Source of the DNA: Clostridium manihotivorum
GTDB lineage: Bacteria; Bacillota; Clostridia; Clostridiales; Clostridiaceae
DNA: 64,000 nucleotides
NCBI RefSeq assembly: GCF_004015185.1
Contig: NZ_CP025746.1
Coordinates: 5,163,776-5,227,775 of the forward strand
Direction of reading: 5' to 3'
Notes under the pieces: model-generated
The model's database searches: none
What the model was told of the DNA's origin: nothing
Seen by the model: the letters and a program-made list of their open reading frames with translations, nothing else
Shown: positions 52,479-61,594 of the stretch, piece after piece
How positions within the stretch are numbered: the stretch's first letter is position 1
Layout: each line of letters starts with the position of its first letter
Made by a program: the position numbers and the translations under genes

Positions 52479-54005
52479 ATGATAGATGAAAAAATAGTTT
52501 TAGATTTTTATATTGATCAAATAAACAATGACACAATCTATTTTTTGAAAAATAAACCTTGGTTTAAAGAAGATATTTCAAAGGAAATACTAAAACTTAG
52601 AGGCGAAACTGAGATGCATAACAAGATAACTATTTGTAAAAAACTATGGAAACTTTTATTTGAAGCTTCCATGAGCTTTATTGATAATGATAGAAGGGGC
52701 TATGATGATTTATTCAATTATTTTGATACATATGTAGACTTTGAGGAGCTTATTTTTGCTTCTGATTCCTTCTATCGTGATCACACAATGCATTGTCTTT
52801 GGGTATATTTTTTAGGGGAATATCTAATTAAAAACGAAGATTTTAAACCATTCTTTAATAAGTATGGAAATGATAATGAATTTATTTTCGAGATGTGCCA
52901 AGCCGTTCGAAATACAAACTTAACAGAGGCATTTCATTCTTTTATAGAACTTGAAGACATTATGAAATCTATTGAAGGTCACTATGATTCGCTAAGATGT
53001 TTGACCGCCTTAACTCATGACTTAGGTTATCCCATAAAGAAAATAACCTCTATAACAAAAAATATAAAATCGATTCTTCCTCATTTCGGCATAAATAATA
53101 CTGTAGACTTTCAGTTTAACTATTCAGATATTCACGCCAACTTAATAAAGGATTTTCTCAATTTCTTAAGCTACAATTATATCTTCTATGTTGGTGACAG
53201 AGATAGAGATACAGCCAGCCATATACTTCCTAAGGTAGCCATTATAAATGAACTCGGCAGCATATTAGGGATAGATGAAACAAAGCTTCTGGAGTTAACA
53301 AAGGAAGAAATAGAGACCTTGAAGAATGGACGAGTTAATCTACAATTATTATTCGATTATTCACGCCACATGAGATACTCAAAGGATTTTGAAAACTATC
53401 AGCATGGTATAATGAGTGCCTTTTTACTCTTTAGAAAGCTATCAATATTTAACAATACCCCCTTTGCATACAGAGATTTAGGTAATATACAGATCAGTAA
53501 ACTTGATTTCGTAAAGAAGGAAATTATAACTGAATTACTTATAGCTATAACTGACCATACTAGTGAGGGTTTTCAAATAAGTAAGGTTAGCAGTGACTCA
53601 GCATTTTTAACCTTTATAGATGAACTAGAGGAGTTTTCAAGAATATCTAGAGCAAATCAAAACAGACAATATGTTAATGAATTCTGTAAAACTGATATAT
53701 ATGTGGAAAATGGTTATTTAAACATAGATTTTATATTTGACAGCACAAAAATAGACAACCTTGATCCTGAAAGAGCCTTTAAGGGACGCTGTAAGAGATT
53801 CCTCACTTTATTTAATATTAAGGGTTTAGATGAGAACTTTAAGCTTAAGCTTAGATGTATAGGAAAATTACCTTATGATACTAATGTATATATGCTGGAA
53901 ATAAGAAATAAGTTTGCAAATATTACTATAAATGATGAAGAAAAAAATATAAGGCTATACTTAAAAAGCAATCAATTCATGAGTAAGGAAGAGTACGCCT
54001 TATAG
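52479..54005 (+). CDS. HD-domain-like hypothetical protein
   Basis: A 508-residue cytoplasmic protein that I cannot place in a named family. Histidine-aspartate motifs typical of metal-dependent HD phosphohydrolases are spread over residues 95-320: YRDHTMHCLWVYFLGEYL, CLTALTHDLGYPIKKI (HD at 180-181), DYSRHMRYSKDFENYQHGIMSAFLLF and ITDHTSEG. The C-terminal 100 residues are beta-rich (YLNIDFIFDSTKID, then KLRCIGKLPYDTNVYMLEI). The ATG at 52479 has GGGGTGA 8 nt upstream; GTG four codons earlier is in frame. It is about 190 bases after the HExxH gene, on the same strand. It may cleave nucleotides. Confidence 0.62.
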   Translation: MIDEKIVLDFYIDQINNDTIYFLKNKPWFKEDISKEILKLRGETEMHNKITICKKLWKLLFEASMSFIDNDRRGYDDLFNYFDTYVDFEELIFASDSFYRDHTMHCLWVYFLGEYLIKNEDFKPFFNKYGNDNEFIFEMCQAVRNTNLTEAFHSFIELEDIMKSIEGHYDSLRCLTALTHDLGYPIKKITSITKNIKSILPHFGINNTVDFQFNYSDIHANLIKDFLNFLSYNYIFYVGDRDRDTASHILPKVAIINELGSILGIDETKLLELTKEEIETLKNGRVNLQLLFDYSRHMRYSKDFENYQHGIMSAFLLFRKLSIFNNTPFAYRDLGNIQISKLDFVKKEIITELLIAITDHTSEGFQISKVSSDSAFLTFIDELEEFSRISRANQNRQYVNEFCKTDIYVENGYLNIDFIFDSTKIDNLDPERAFKGRCKRFLTLFNIKGLDENFKLKLRCIGKLPYDTNVYMLEIRNKFANITINDEEKNIRLYLKSNQFMSKEEYAL

Positions 54006-54232
54006 ATATATAAGCCCTACAGTCATAGTCTTGCTTAGTTTGCTCCAATTAATTATTGGTAACCATTTGAAAGTAGCTTGTTCATATTATATAATTGAAT
54101 ATGGTATTTTGATTATTTATTATAGGTATACCAGTTCAAATTAAAATATATAAATCACTAAAAAGATCATCAATAGTTTAAATGATTTCATATATTCTTA
54201 AGATTATATAACTGGAGTATCTATTACTCTGA

Positions 54233-54329
54233 ACAGACATACTACTTCAATTCGTAGACCCAAAATAAAGCTTTCGATGAGTATAGAAGCACTATTTTGA
54301 TATATTTCGTTATGAAGTAGTATGTCTGT
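54233..54329. repeat. 97-bp perfect-arm palindrome, MITE-like
   Basis: ACAGACATACTACTTCA and its exact complement TGAAGTAGTATGTCTGT form 17-base arms around a 63-base centre with a further AAAATA/TATTTT pair. No T run follows, and it is 228 bases past the nearest stop, so a terminator is less likely than a small mobile or structured element. Confidence 0.65.
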
Positions 54330-54402
54330 AGTTTAATTGTTTGAAGCTAGGAGTAGTTTTAAATACCTAGGAAACCTACAAGCTTGATTTTAATTTGTCT
54401 AT

Positions 54403-54826
54403 GTTTAATAATATTGTTTAAATTAAGTGGTCATGAAGGAGATGCTATATGAGCGAGCAATTAGAATTAAATGATTTTTTCAGATGGAGTGGCGTTAAAA
54501 ATTACTAATACGTTCTTCATTAGTGATTTTTTGCGCATCTGCCTTTTCTGAACGCATGTGAAGAAATTCTGGCAGGCGACATATTCTCTCTCTTTACTCT
54601 TTATTTGAATAGCATTCTTAATGTTCTTCAGATTAAGATACATAAAACTTATAAAAAGTGAATCGTTAAATAAAGAGTAAAACTGTATGTTCGAACGTAG
54701 TGAGTTTACAGTTTTAGCCATGGAATATGACAAAATCATATTAATTCTTTGCGCAAGCTCATTTAAGCATCGGATGACTGACCGTTTAATTTAAACAGAA
54801 TACTTTAACAGAGTTTAAACTTTAAT
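54403..54826. repeat. Repeat family A, long copy with internal insert
   Basis: The left arm, TCTATGTTTAATAATATTG, then AATTAAGTGGTCATGAAGGAG, and the right arm, CATATTAATTCTTTGCGC, ATCGGATGACTGACC and TTTAACAGAGT, match the two halves of the compact copy at 56918-57033, but about 300 extra bases lie between. The insert starts with an MSEQLEL frame (54449-54508, 19 codons) and contains a family C fragment (54533-54585, CATCTGCCTTTTCTGAACG). The arms are imperfect inverted repeats. Confidence 0.65.
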
Positions 54827-54852
54827 ATAAATAAGATAAGGAACTGATAATT

Positions 54853-55308
54853 ATGTTGGAAATTTTGAATCAATTAAAGGGATATTTAAAGGCTTTTGAA
54901 CTACTTAATAATGATAACTATGAAGCTTGTGATTACTTTATAGAAGAGCTTCCTCTTAACAAGGATTACCAAACTTCAATAAATGATTTCCTATTAAAGA
55001 CTTGTGTATCTAAGGAAGGTCTTTCTGATTTTGATTGTACAGAAATTCAAGATTGGAAGGAAGCTTTATACTATACTTTAGATAACTACTTTTTTAGAAA
55101 TCAAAAACTTACCGATGATAGACTAAAAATAGCTTTTATAGATATGATTTCGAATTATATAAATGGAGATCATATAACAGTTTTAGCATCAGGAATAAAA
55201 AATGGATATAGCTCACTGTCGAAATTTATTCATGAGGTATCTGGTGCAGACTATGTGTTTGTTTTTAAAGATAAAGTTCTACTACTTCACTTGGGTATAA
55301 ATGATTAA
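54853..55308 (+). CDS. Hypothetical protein
   Basis: A 151-residue soluble, acidic protein. Its N-terminus is helical (MLEILNQLKGYLKAFELLNND) and the centre is acidic (SKEGLSDFDCTEIQDWKEALYYTLDNYFF). The C-terminus has alternating strands (HITVLASGIKN, ADYVFVFKDKVLLLHLG), which recalls SMI1/KNR4-type immunity proteins only loosely. No catalytic residues are evident. AAGGA lies about 10 nt before the ATG. It is alone, with a family A element immediately upstream and a bidirectional terminator after it. Confidence 0.6.
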   Translation: MLEILNQLKGYLKAFELLNNDNYEACDYFIEELPLNKDYQTSINDFLLKTCVSKEGLSDFDCTEIQDWKEALYYTLDNYFFRNQKLTDDRLKIAFIDMISNYINGDHITVLASGIKNGYSSLSKFIHEVSGADYVFVFKDKVLLLHLGIND

Positions 55309-55415
55309 TATTTTACTTTTAATACTTATAAAAGGAGCTTATCCTAAGAATACAAGCTCATTTTCATTATAGGTTTATCTACCTAGAAATTATATAAATT
55401 CCTAAACAAAAAAAT

Positions 55416-55460
55416 AAAAGACTATGAACCTTCCTAAGAGGCTGTAGTTCATAGTCTTTT
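55416..55460. terminator. Bidirectional terminator
   Basis: AAAAGACTATGAAC pairs perfectly with GTTCATAGTCTTTT around a 17-base loop, between the convergent 151-residue gene and the aldo/keto reductase gene. Confidence 0.85.
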
Positions 55461-55478
55461 TCTTATGACATATAAGTA

Positions 55479-56441
55479 TTATAGTGCTCCCATTATCTTA
55501 TGAGGAACATAAGGTTCTTCAAGATACTCTATGTCCTCCTTAGTAAGCTTTAGGTTTAGTGCTCCCATAGCATCGTCAAAATATTTTGCCTTTGTAGCAC
55601 CGATAATTGGTGAGGTAACTCCCTTTGCAAGCTGCCATGCAAGAGCTATCTGCGTCATTGTGGCTCCATACTTCTCAGCAAGTTCATGTACACGAAGTAC
55701 TATGTTATAATCCATTTCTTGTGTACTATCATATTTTGAAACTGCTGTTTTATCTGTCTGGCTGCGCTTTGTATCAGCCTTCCACTCAAGTCGTGAAAGC
55801 CTTCCAGCAGCAAGAGGACTATATGGAGTAAGTGCAACATTCTGCTCCTTACAAATAGGAATCAATTCTCGCTCGTCCTCACGGTAAAGCAGATTGTAGT
55901 GGTTTTGCATGGAAGAAAACTGTGTCCAACCATTTCGTTCTGCAGCTATCTGCATGTTATGAAATTGGTAACCATACATTGCTGAAGCACCAAGTGCTCT
56001 AACCTTACCAGCCTTAACAAGGCTGTCTAGTGCCTCCATAGTCTCCTCTATGGGAGTATTGTAATCGAAACGGTGAATGATGTATAAATCTACATAATCA
56101 GTGCCTAGTCTTTTAAGTGAACCGTCAATTTCACGCTGTATCGCCGCCTTTGAGAGATTCCCTTCATTGAAATAAACCTTGGTAGCTAGGACTACTTTAT
56201 CTCTTGCAATATTGTTCTTGATTGCACGGCCTAGATACTCTTCACTAGTACCTGCTGAATAGGTGTTAGCTGTATCAAAGAAATTAATTCCTAGCTCAAG
56301 AGCTCTTTTGACAAGGGTTTCACTATCTTCAGCGTTCAATGTCCATGCGTGAAAATTGCTTTTAGGGTCACCAAAGCTCATACACCCTACACAAAGACGT
56401 GAAACTTTAAGATCTGAATTTCCGAGTTTTGAATATTCCAT
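55479..56441 (-). CDS. Aldo/keto reductase
   Basis: A 320-residue NADPH-dependent oxidoreductase with the TIM-barrel fold. The catalytic tetrad is visible: Asp in FFDTANTYSAG, Tyr in the same loop, Lys in VVLATKVYF and His in LYIIHRFD. The cofactor-binding end holds PIIGATKAKYFDDA. It belongs to the YajO/IolS-like group; the physiological substrate is unknown. The ATG follows AGGAGGAAAG. The gene is visibly richer in G and C than its neighbours, which may mean recent acquisition. It stands alone, with a family B repeat upstream. Confidence 0.93.
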   Translation of the reverse strand: MEYSKLGNSDLKVSRLCVGCMSFGDPKSNFHAWTLNAEDSETLVKRALELGINFFDTANTYSAGTSEEYLGRAIKNNIARDKVVLATKVYFNEGNLSKAAIQREIDGSLKRLGTDYVDLYIIHRFDYNTPIEETMEALDSLVKAGKVRALGASAMYGYQFHNMQIAAERNGWTQFSSMQNHYNLLYREDERELIPICKEQNVALTPYSPLAAGRLSRLEWKADTKRSQTDKTAVSKYDSTQEMDYNIVLRVHELAEKYGATMTQIALAWQLAKGVTSPIIGATKAKYFDDAMGALNLKLTKEDIEYLEEPYVPHKIMGAL

Positions 56442-56573
56442 TTTCTTTCCTCCTCGTATTACGAAAAATTATTTCATCCATATTATATTGGACAACACTT
56501 CATTTATTTGCTACTTCGCCTATACCCATAATTCCATACTGTTATTTTCCGGCTCATGGCTTCTGCCACTTTT

Positions 56574-56681
56574 ATAGGTGTCCAACTTCAACTATTAATT
56601 AATTTATACAGGCCTAACGATCCCCAGAAGCCGGGATTATAAAACATGTATAAATTAAGTTTTCGTAAAGGATAACTATAT
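56574..56681 (-). repeat. Repeat family B copy in reverse orientation
   Basis: Read on the minus strand it has ACGAAAACTTAATTTATAC, CCCGGCTTCTGGGG and GTATAAATTAATTAATAGTTG, in the order of the copy at 32906-33009. The outermost arms have diverged and pair less well. It lies 130 bases upstream of the aldo/keto reductase start. Confidence 0.7.
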
Positions 56682-56917
56682 ATTACCTACATAAAAATTT
56701 GCAATATTGCTATTCACATAGTTTGCACCTTTCCTAGAAAAATACTCTATTAGAGATTTTCCCCTGATAATCATCATCCTCAGCTTTCTTGGTTCTAAAC
56801 AGATATCAAGTTTAAACTATGAGTATATAAGTTTTCCTATGGCATATTTATACTTTACTCTTTGGAGTTAACTCCAAGTCAATAGCTTTTTAATGTTTTT
56901 ACTAAAAAATTAGGCTA

Positions 56918-57033
56918 TGTTTAAAAATATTATTGAAATTAAGTGGTCATGAAGAAATCATATTAATTCTTTGCGCAAACTCGTCTAAGCATAGGATCAC
57001 TGACCACTACTTTCAACACGATGCTTTAACAGA
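56918..57033. repeat. Repeat family A, compact full copy
   Basis: GGCTATGTTTAAAAATATTATTG, then AAATTAAGTGGTCA faces TGACCACTACTTTCAAC and GATGCTTTAACAGAG, giving imperfect terminal inverted repeats of about 35 bases around CATATTAATTCTTTGCGC. At about 115 bases it is the best single example of the family. It lies between the reductase and the end of ureD. Confidence 0.7.
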
Positions 57034-57140
57034 GCGAAAAACAGAAAGTTCACTGAGACTAATTTTCTCAATGAACTTTTTTACATATTGTCTCTATTGA
57101 TTTCACCATGGTAATTTAACATCGTCTATATTAAGACTCT

Positions 57141-57935
57141 TTATCTACTTAAGTCAATTTCTCTAATTCTATCAGTTATTTTTGATAAAGCATCCGAACT
57201 ATTGCCTAGTATTCTTACTGTAAGCATATTCTCACAATTCTTGCTTAAGCCAGCTAGAATATTTTTTTGACATTCTAAATATTCTACTAGTGAAGTTCTA
57301 AAAGTCTCATCAATTCTATTATTTATTATATATACATTAGCCTGGTGAGTATAACCCTCATAGTAGCCTATCTCATCTAAGTTCTGAGTATTAGGCTCTA
57401 AAAAAGTATTATCAAAAAACATCAACTTTCCTTCATGATATATCTTTGTTTTAGAAGAATAGAGGCTAAAATCGAATCTTTCACCAGACATATATCTTCC
57501 ACAAGATAGTATCTCTCTAAAGATAAGTTCACTTCCAGATTCCATATGTATTTCTGCTTCGCTAAAGAAATTTGAACCACTGTATGGTACTGTAGGCATA
57601 AGAAAATACTCAAATCTACTGTTCTTCTCTAGCTCTATATGAAGCTTTTGATAGGCGTTGCCTTCCTTCATATTAAATACCTTACTATAGGATTGGGAAT
57701 ACAAATGCAATCTAGAGCCTTCTTTAAGCTTAAAGTCTAAATAATACCTATCTCCTTCTAGTATACCTGGTGAAACATTCATAACACATAGCTTCATCAT
57801 ATTATGCTCATCTTCATAGAAAGGACTTATAATCTTGAAAGGTGCTGTAAAATAGCTTCTTTCTAAAACTGTCTTGTCCTTTTTAACAGAGGTTTCTATA
57901 TTGATATGACTATCTTTATAGTAATTATTATTCAT
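57141..57935 (-). CDS. ureD: Urease accessory protein UreD (UreH)
   Basis: A 264-residue beta-rich scaffold protein that binds apo-urease and passes nickel from UreG and UreF into the active site. Family segments are LKEGSRLHLYSQSYSKVFNM, YFLMPTVPYSGSNFFSE and LIFREILSCGRYMSGERF. Its ATG overlaps the ureG stop by one base (TAATG), so translation is coupled. Last gene of the urease operon, with a length close to that of other UreD proteins. Confidence 0.93.
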   Translation of the reverse strand: MNNNYYKDSHINIETSVKKDKTVLERSYFTAPFKIISPFYEDEHNMMKLCVMNVSPGILEGDRYYLDFKLKEGSRLHLYSQSYSKVFNMKEGNAYQKLHIELEKNSRFEYFLMPTVPYSGSNFFSEAEIHMESGSELIFREILSCGRYMSGERFDFSLYSSKTKIYHEGKLMFFDNTFLEPNTQNLDEIGYYEGYTHQANVYIINNRIDETFRTSLVEYLECQKNILAGLSKNCENMLTVRILGNSSDALSKITDRIREIDLSR

Positions 57936-58543
57936 TACACGCCCTCAAGAAGAACATTTTCTTTAATCCAGTTTATAACTTCCTCTAAACCTACTCTATG
58001 ATGTAAGTCAGTAAAAATAAAAGGTTTTTCTCCTCTCATTTTTATAGAATCTCTTTCCATAACTTCAAGACTAGCACCTACATGTGGAGCTAAATCAATC
58101 TTGTTTATTATAAGAAGATCTGATCTAGTTATTCCCGGCCCTCCCTTTCTTGGAATCTTGTCTCCTCCAGATACGTCGATAACATAAATTGTTGAATCTG
58201 CTAAGTCTGGACTAAAGGTAGCAGATAAGTTATCTCCACCACTCTCTATAAATATTATCTGAACCTCAGGAAACCTCTTTGCCATTACATCAACTGCCTC
58301 AAGGTTCATAGAGGCATCTTCTCTTATTGCAGTATGAGGACATCCCCCTGTTTCAACTCCCATTATTCTTTCCCTAGGTAATATACTATTGGCAGTTAAA
58401 AACTCAGCATCTTCCTTTGTATATATATCATTGGTTATTACAGCTACGCTGTATTCCTTGCTCATCTCTCTTGTAAGTCTTTCAATCAATGCTGTTTTAC
58501 CTGATCCTACAGGACCAGCAATTCCTATCTTAACATAACTCAT
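57935..58543 (-). CDS. ureG: Urease accessory GTPase UreG
   Basis: A 202-residue SIMIBI-class GTPase that delivers nickel to urease. The P-loop GPVGSGKTALIE lies near residue 10, the nickel-binding Cys-Pro-His in VETGGCPHTAIREDASMN, the switch in IFIESGGDNLSATFSP and the guanine specificity motif in INKIDLAPHVGA. The ATG at 58543 (MSYVKIGIAG) is the usual family start; a TTG two codons earlier is in frame. A 155-base spacer with a hairpin separates it from ureF, unlike the tight spacing elsewhere in the operon. Confidence 0.95.
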   Translation of the reverse strand: MSYVKIGIAGPVGSGKTALIERLTREMSKEYSVAVITNDIYTKEDAEFLTANSILPRERIMGVETGGCPHTAIREDASMNLEAVDVMAKRFPEVQIIFIESGGDNLSATFSPDLADSTIYVIDVSGGDKIPRKGGPGITRSDLLIINKIDLAPHVGASLEVMERDSIKMRGEKPFIFTDLHHRVGLEEVINWIKENVLLEGV

Positions 58544-58633
58544 CTTCAAACTTCATGCTGCTTTTACCTCATAACAAGCTAAGTATTGTCAGCATTTCCT
58601 CCTTTACCATTTTGATATAACTTATTAGTTTTT

Positions 58634-58665
58634 AAAGCTTCTCTTCAATCCTCAAGAGAAGCTTT
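58634..58665 (-). terminator. Hairpin between ureF and ureG
   Basis: AAAGCTTCTC and GAGAAGCTTT pair perfectly around a 12-base loop, with a weak TTTAAAAAC tail on the minus strand. It may attenuate or process the operon transcript, lowering ureG-ureD relative to the structural genes. Confidence 0.55.
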
Positions 58666-58698
58666 GAAATCTTCCACGGATTTGAAACCATCATAGCT

Positions 58699-59397
58699 TT
58701 ATGACATGTATAATCTCGAATACAAATCCTCATGCTGCATAGCTCTTATATCAGCGCCAATACTGCATCTCCCAAGCGACTCTATATCAAGTTCCACTAT
58801 TTCCTTGGTAATATCCGTCATGACCTGTTGCATGCTAAAAAGTGCTTTCTGTCCATCAAGCTGACCTAAAGGCACTAGCTTTGTACAGTTATTTATTATA
58901 GAAGATGCTTGGTTGTATACGTAAGCCATTATTGCCTCTTCCTTAGATATACTGCACTCTGCAGCAAAGATACCAAAAGCAATAGCATATTGTCCATATG
59001 CTAAACCTTCTTTTATAGCTTTTTCATACAAGGCTATGCCTTCTGTACCTTTTATGTTATTCACAAGCTTTATAAATCTAGTACTTAGTTTCATACTACC
59101 TTCTTTAATCTCTCTTGGAGCTTTGGAGCAAGTAAGCAAATTGTCTAGATTTATTAACTTTTCAATATTCTTTTCTAAAGCATATTCGTAAGCCAGCTTT
59201 ACAGCTAATCCATCGTTATACTTTACACTGCTCTGAAGCATGTGTTTTAAATATTCCTTTGAGGTTGCCGTATCCTTAACAACTCCCTTTTGGACATAAG
59301 TTTCTAATCCATTAGATTGAGTGTAGGAGCCTATGGGAAATATTGAATCCGCAATTTGAAGCAGTGTAAAAAACTGATTACTGATGCTCATGGTCAT
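58699..59397 (-). CDS. ureF: Urease accessory protein UreF
   Basis: A 232-residue helical protein that works with UreD and UreG in nickel insertion. Characteristic segments are QIADSIFPIGSYTQSNGLETYVQKG, AYGQYAIAFGIFAAECSI and YNQASSIINNCTKLVPLGQLDGQ. Its start overlaps the 3' end of ureE by 20 bases, within the histidine codons of the UreE tail. Full length for the family. Confidence 0.95.
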   Translation of the reverse strand: MTMSISNQFFTLLQIADSIFPIGSYTQSNGLETYVQKGVVKDTATSKEYLKHMLQSSVKYNDGLAVKLAYEYALEKNIEKLINLDNLLTCSKAPREIKEGSMKLSTRFIKLVNNIKGTEGIALYEKAIKEGLAYGQYAIAFGIFAAECSISKEEAIMAYVYNQASSIINNCTKLVPLGQLDGQKALFSMQQVMTDITKEIVELDIESLGRCSIGADIRAMQHEDLYSRLYMS

Positions 59398-59848
59398 GAC
59401 TATGCCCGTGACTGTGACTATGAGTTTCTAAACCATTTATAAGTCTAGCTTCAGTCTTTTCTGGCTTAAAATGATTTTTCTCTAAAAGCTTCATAAGAGG
59501 CTCATCATAAGGTACAAGTATCTCTTCATGGTGAAGAAATAATGGAATATGCTTATTACCTATCTCATAACATATTCTTCCCATTTCCTCCATGGTAGCT
59601 GGCTTAATGGAAATAGCTTCACACTCAGGTATATTGACTATAAGTATAAACTGCTCATCGTTAAAAAGAACATCCTTATGATTAAGCTTTTTGCTTCCAT
59701 CCAGTCTTATTCCTACAGTCCTACCGCTGGAACTGATCTTCTTAAGTATTTTTTTGTTCACTTCATACCATTCTACGTCAACAAAATCCATCTCTTTTCC
59801 TTGAACCTGGAATTCTTCTAAAGTACCTAATATATTTTCTACTAACAT
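59378..59848 (-). CDS. ureE: Urease accessory nickel chaperone UreE
   Basis: A 156-residue metallochaperone. The N-terminal peptide-binding domain is followed by the metal-binding domain (YEIGNKHIPLFLHHEEILVPYD) with the conserved metal histidine, and the protein ends in a histidine-rich tail (THSHSHGHSHDHEHQ) that stores Ni2+. It lies 22 bases after ureC, and its last codons are shared, in another frame, with the ureF start. Confidence 0.95.
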   Translation of the reverse strand: MLVENILGTLEEFQVQGKEMDFVDVEWYEVNKKILKKISSSGRTVGIRLDGSKKLNHKDVLFNDEQFILIVNIPECEAISIKPATMEEMGRICYEIGNKHIPLFLHHEEILVPYDEPLMKLLEKNHFKPEKTEARLINGLETHSHSHGHSHDHEHQ

Positions 59849-59870
59849 AAATTTCTCCTATTCATATAGA

Positions 59871-61592
59871 TTAAAATAAGAAATACCTCTGTGCCAAAGC
59901 TGCTTCTTTTATAGGCTTACAGGTTACATGTTCTCCATTGACCCTTACTTCATAGTTTTCAGGATTCACATCAATCTTTGGGGTCTCTGAATTTAATACC
60001 ATATCCTTTTTGCCTATATTCCTGCAGTTTTCTACTGGCAGTACAAGCTTATTAAGACCGAGCTTTGCTATATTACCATTTTCTAAAGAAGCCTTGGATA
60101 CGAAGGTCATACAGCATTTGTACTTTGCCTTGCCAAAAGCTCCAAACATATTTCTATATATTACTGGTTGAGGAGTTGGTATAGATGCATTGGCATCTCC
60201 CATTCTACTAGCTGTTATAACTCCTCCCTTTATTATCATCTCAGGCTTTACTCCAAAGAAAGCTGGTTTCCATAGTACCAAATCTGCGTACTTGCCTACT
60301 TCTATTGAGCCTACATACTTGGATATACCGTGAGTTATTGCTGGATTTATAGTATATTTTGCTATATATCTTTTTGCTCTAAAGTTGTCGCAACCTAAAG
60401 TCTTGTCTTCTGGCAAAAGCCCTCTTTGCTTTTTCATCTTGTCAGCAGTCTGCCAAGTTCTTATTATGACTTCGCCAACTCTTCCCATAGCCTGTGAGTC
60501 TGAGCTTAGCATGCTGAAGATACCCATATCGTGGAATATATCTTCTGCTGCTATAGTTTCAGGTCTTATTCTTGAATCAGCAAAGGCTATATCCTCTGGC
60601 ACTTTTTTATCTAGATGATGACAAACCATAAGCATATCTAAATGTTCATCTATAGTATTAACGGTATATGGCCTTGTAGGATTTGTGGATGAAGGCAATA
60701 TATTAGGAAAAGCTGCTATTTTCATTATATCTGGAGCATGCCCTCCGCCTGCACCTTCTGTGTGATAAGTGTGAATTGTTCTTCCACCTATTGCTGCTAT
60801 GGTATCTTCTACAAAACCACCTTCATTCAATGTATCAGTATGAATTGCTACTTGAACATCATACTCCTCTGCTACCGCAAGGCAAGTATCTATAGCCTTA
60901 GGAGTACTTCCCCAATCTTCATGTAATTTTAGTCCTAGTGCTCCCGCTTCTACTTGCTCTCTCAAGGCATCAAGAGAAGAAGAATTACCCTTTCCTAAAA
61001 AACCAAGATTCATAGGAAATTCTTCTGATGCTTCAAGCATTCTCTCCATGTAAAAAGCTCCTGGAGTACAAGTAGTAGCATTAGTTCCATCTGCTGGACC
61101 AGTTCCTCCCCCTATCATTGTGGTTATACCACTATAAAGAGCAGTCTCAATCTGCTGAGGAGATATAAAGTGAATATGAGTATCTATTCCTCCAGCGGTT
61201 AGAATAAGCCCTTCTCCAGCTAAAGCTTCAGTAGAGGCACCAACTATCATGTTCTCATCAACATTATCCATAATATCTGGATTTCCTGCTTTTCCTATGC
61301 CTACTATCTTGCCATCTTTTATACCTATATCCGCTTTAAAAATGCCTGTATAGTCTAGAACTAGGGCATTGGTTATAACTAAATCTAGCACGCCTTCCGC
61401 TCTTTTGTCTAAGGCAGACTGTCCCATACCATCTCTTAAGGTCTTTCCTCCGCCAAACTTACACTCATCACCATAGGTAGTATAGTCCTTTTCTACCTCT
61501 ATGATTAGATCTGTATCGGCAAGTCTTACCCTATCACCAGTAGTTGGTCCATACATATTAGCATAGTCTCTTGCTTTTATTTTTACGCTCAT
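59871..61592 (-). CDS. ureC: Urease subunit alpha UreC
   Basis: The 573-residue catalytic subunit; it hydrolyses urea to ammonia and carbamate at a di-nickel centre. Nickel ligands are all visible: the HIH of GGIDTHIHFISP, the carbamylated lysine in GALGLKLHEDWG, the histidines of VAIHTDTLNE and TYHTEGAGGGHAPD, and the aspartate of LSSDSQAMGR. The flap has the conserved Cys-His pair (MVCHHLDKKVPEDI). Full length for a three-subunit bacterial urease. It starts 2 bases after ureB ends. Confidence 0.97.
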   Translation of the reverse strand: MSVKIKARDYANMYGPTTGDRVRLADTDLIIEVEKDYTTYGDECKFGGGKTLRDGMGQSALDKRAEGVLDLVITNALVLDYTGIFKADIGIKDGKIVGIGKAGNPDIMDNVDENMIVGASTEALAGEGLILTAGGIDTHIHFISPQQIETALYSGITTMIGGGTGPADGTNATTCTPGAFYMERMLEASEEFPMNLGFLGKGNSSSLDALREQVEAGALGLKLHEDWGSTPKAIDTCLAVAEEYDVQVAIHTDTLNEGGFVEDTIAAIGGRTIHTYHTEGAGGGHAPDIMKIAAFPNILPSSTNPTRPYTVNTIDEHLDMLMVCHHLDKKVPEDIAFADSRIRPETIAAEDIFHDMGIFSMLSSDSQAMGRVGEVIIRTWQTADKMKKQRGLLPEDKTLGCDNFRAKRYIAKYTINPAITHGISKYVGSIEVGKYADLVLWKPAFFGVKPEMIIKGGVITASRMGDANASIPTPQPVIYRNMFGAFGKAKYKCCMTFVSKASLENGNIAKLGLNKLVLPVENCRNIGKKDMVLNSETPKIDVNPENYEVRVNGEHVTCKPIKEAALAQRYFLF

Positions 61593-61594
61593 CT

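Noticed and set aside
54467..54739. Leftward 90-codon frame
   Set aside because: It is contained in the insert of the long family A repeat, has no ribosome-binding site, and includes the family C fragment.
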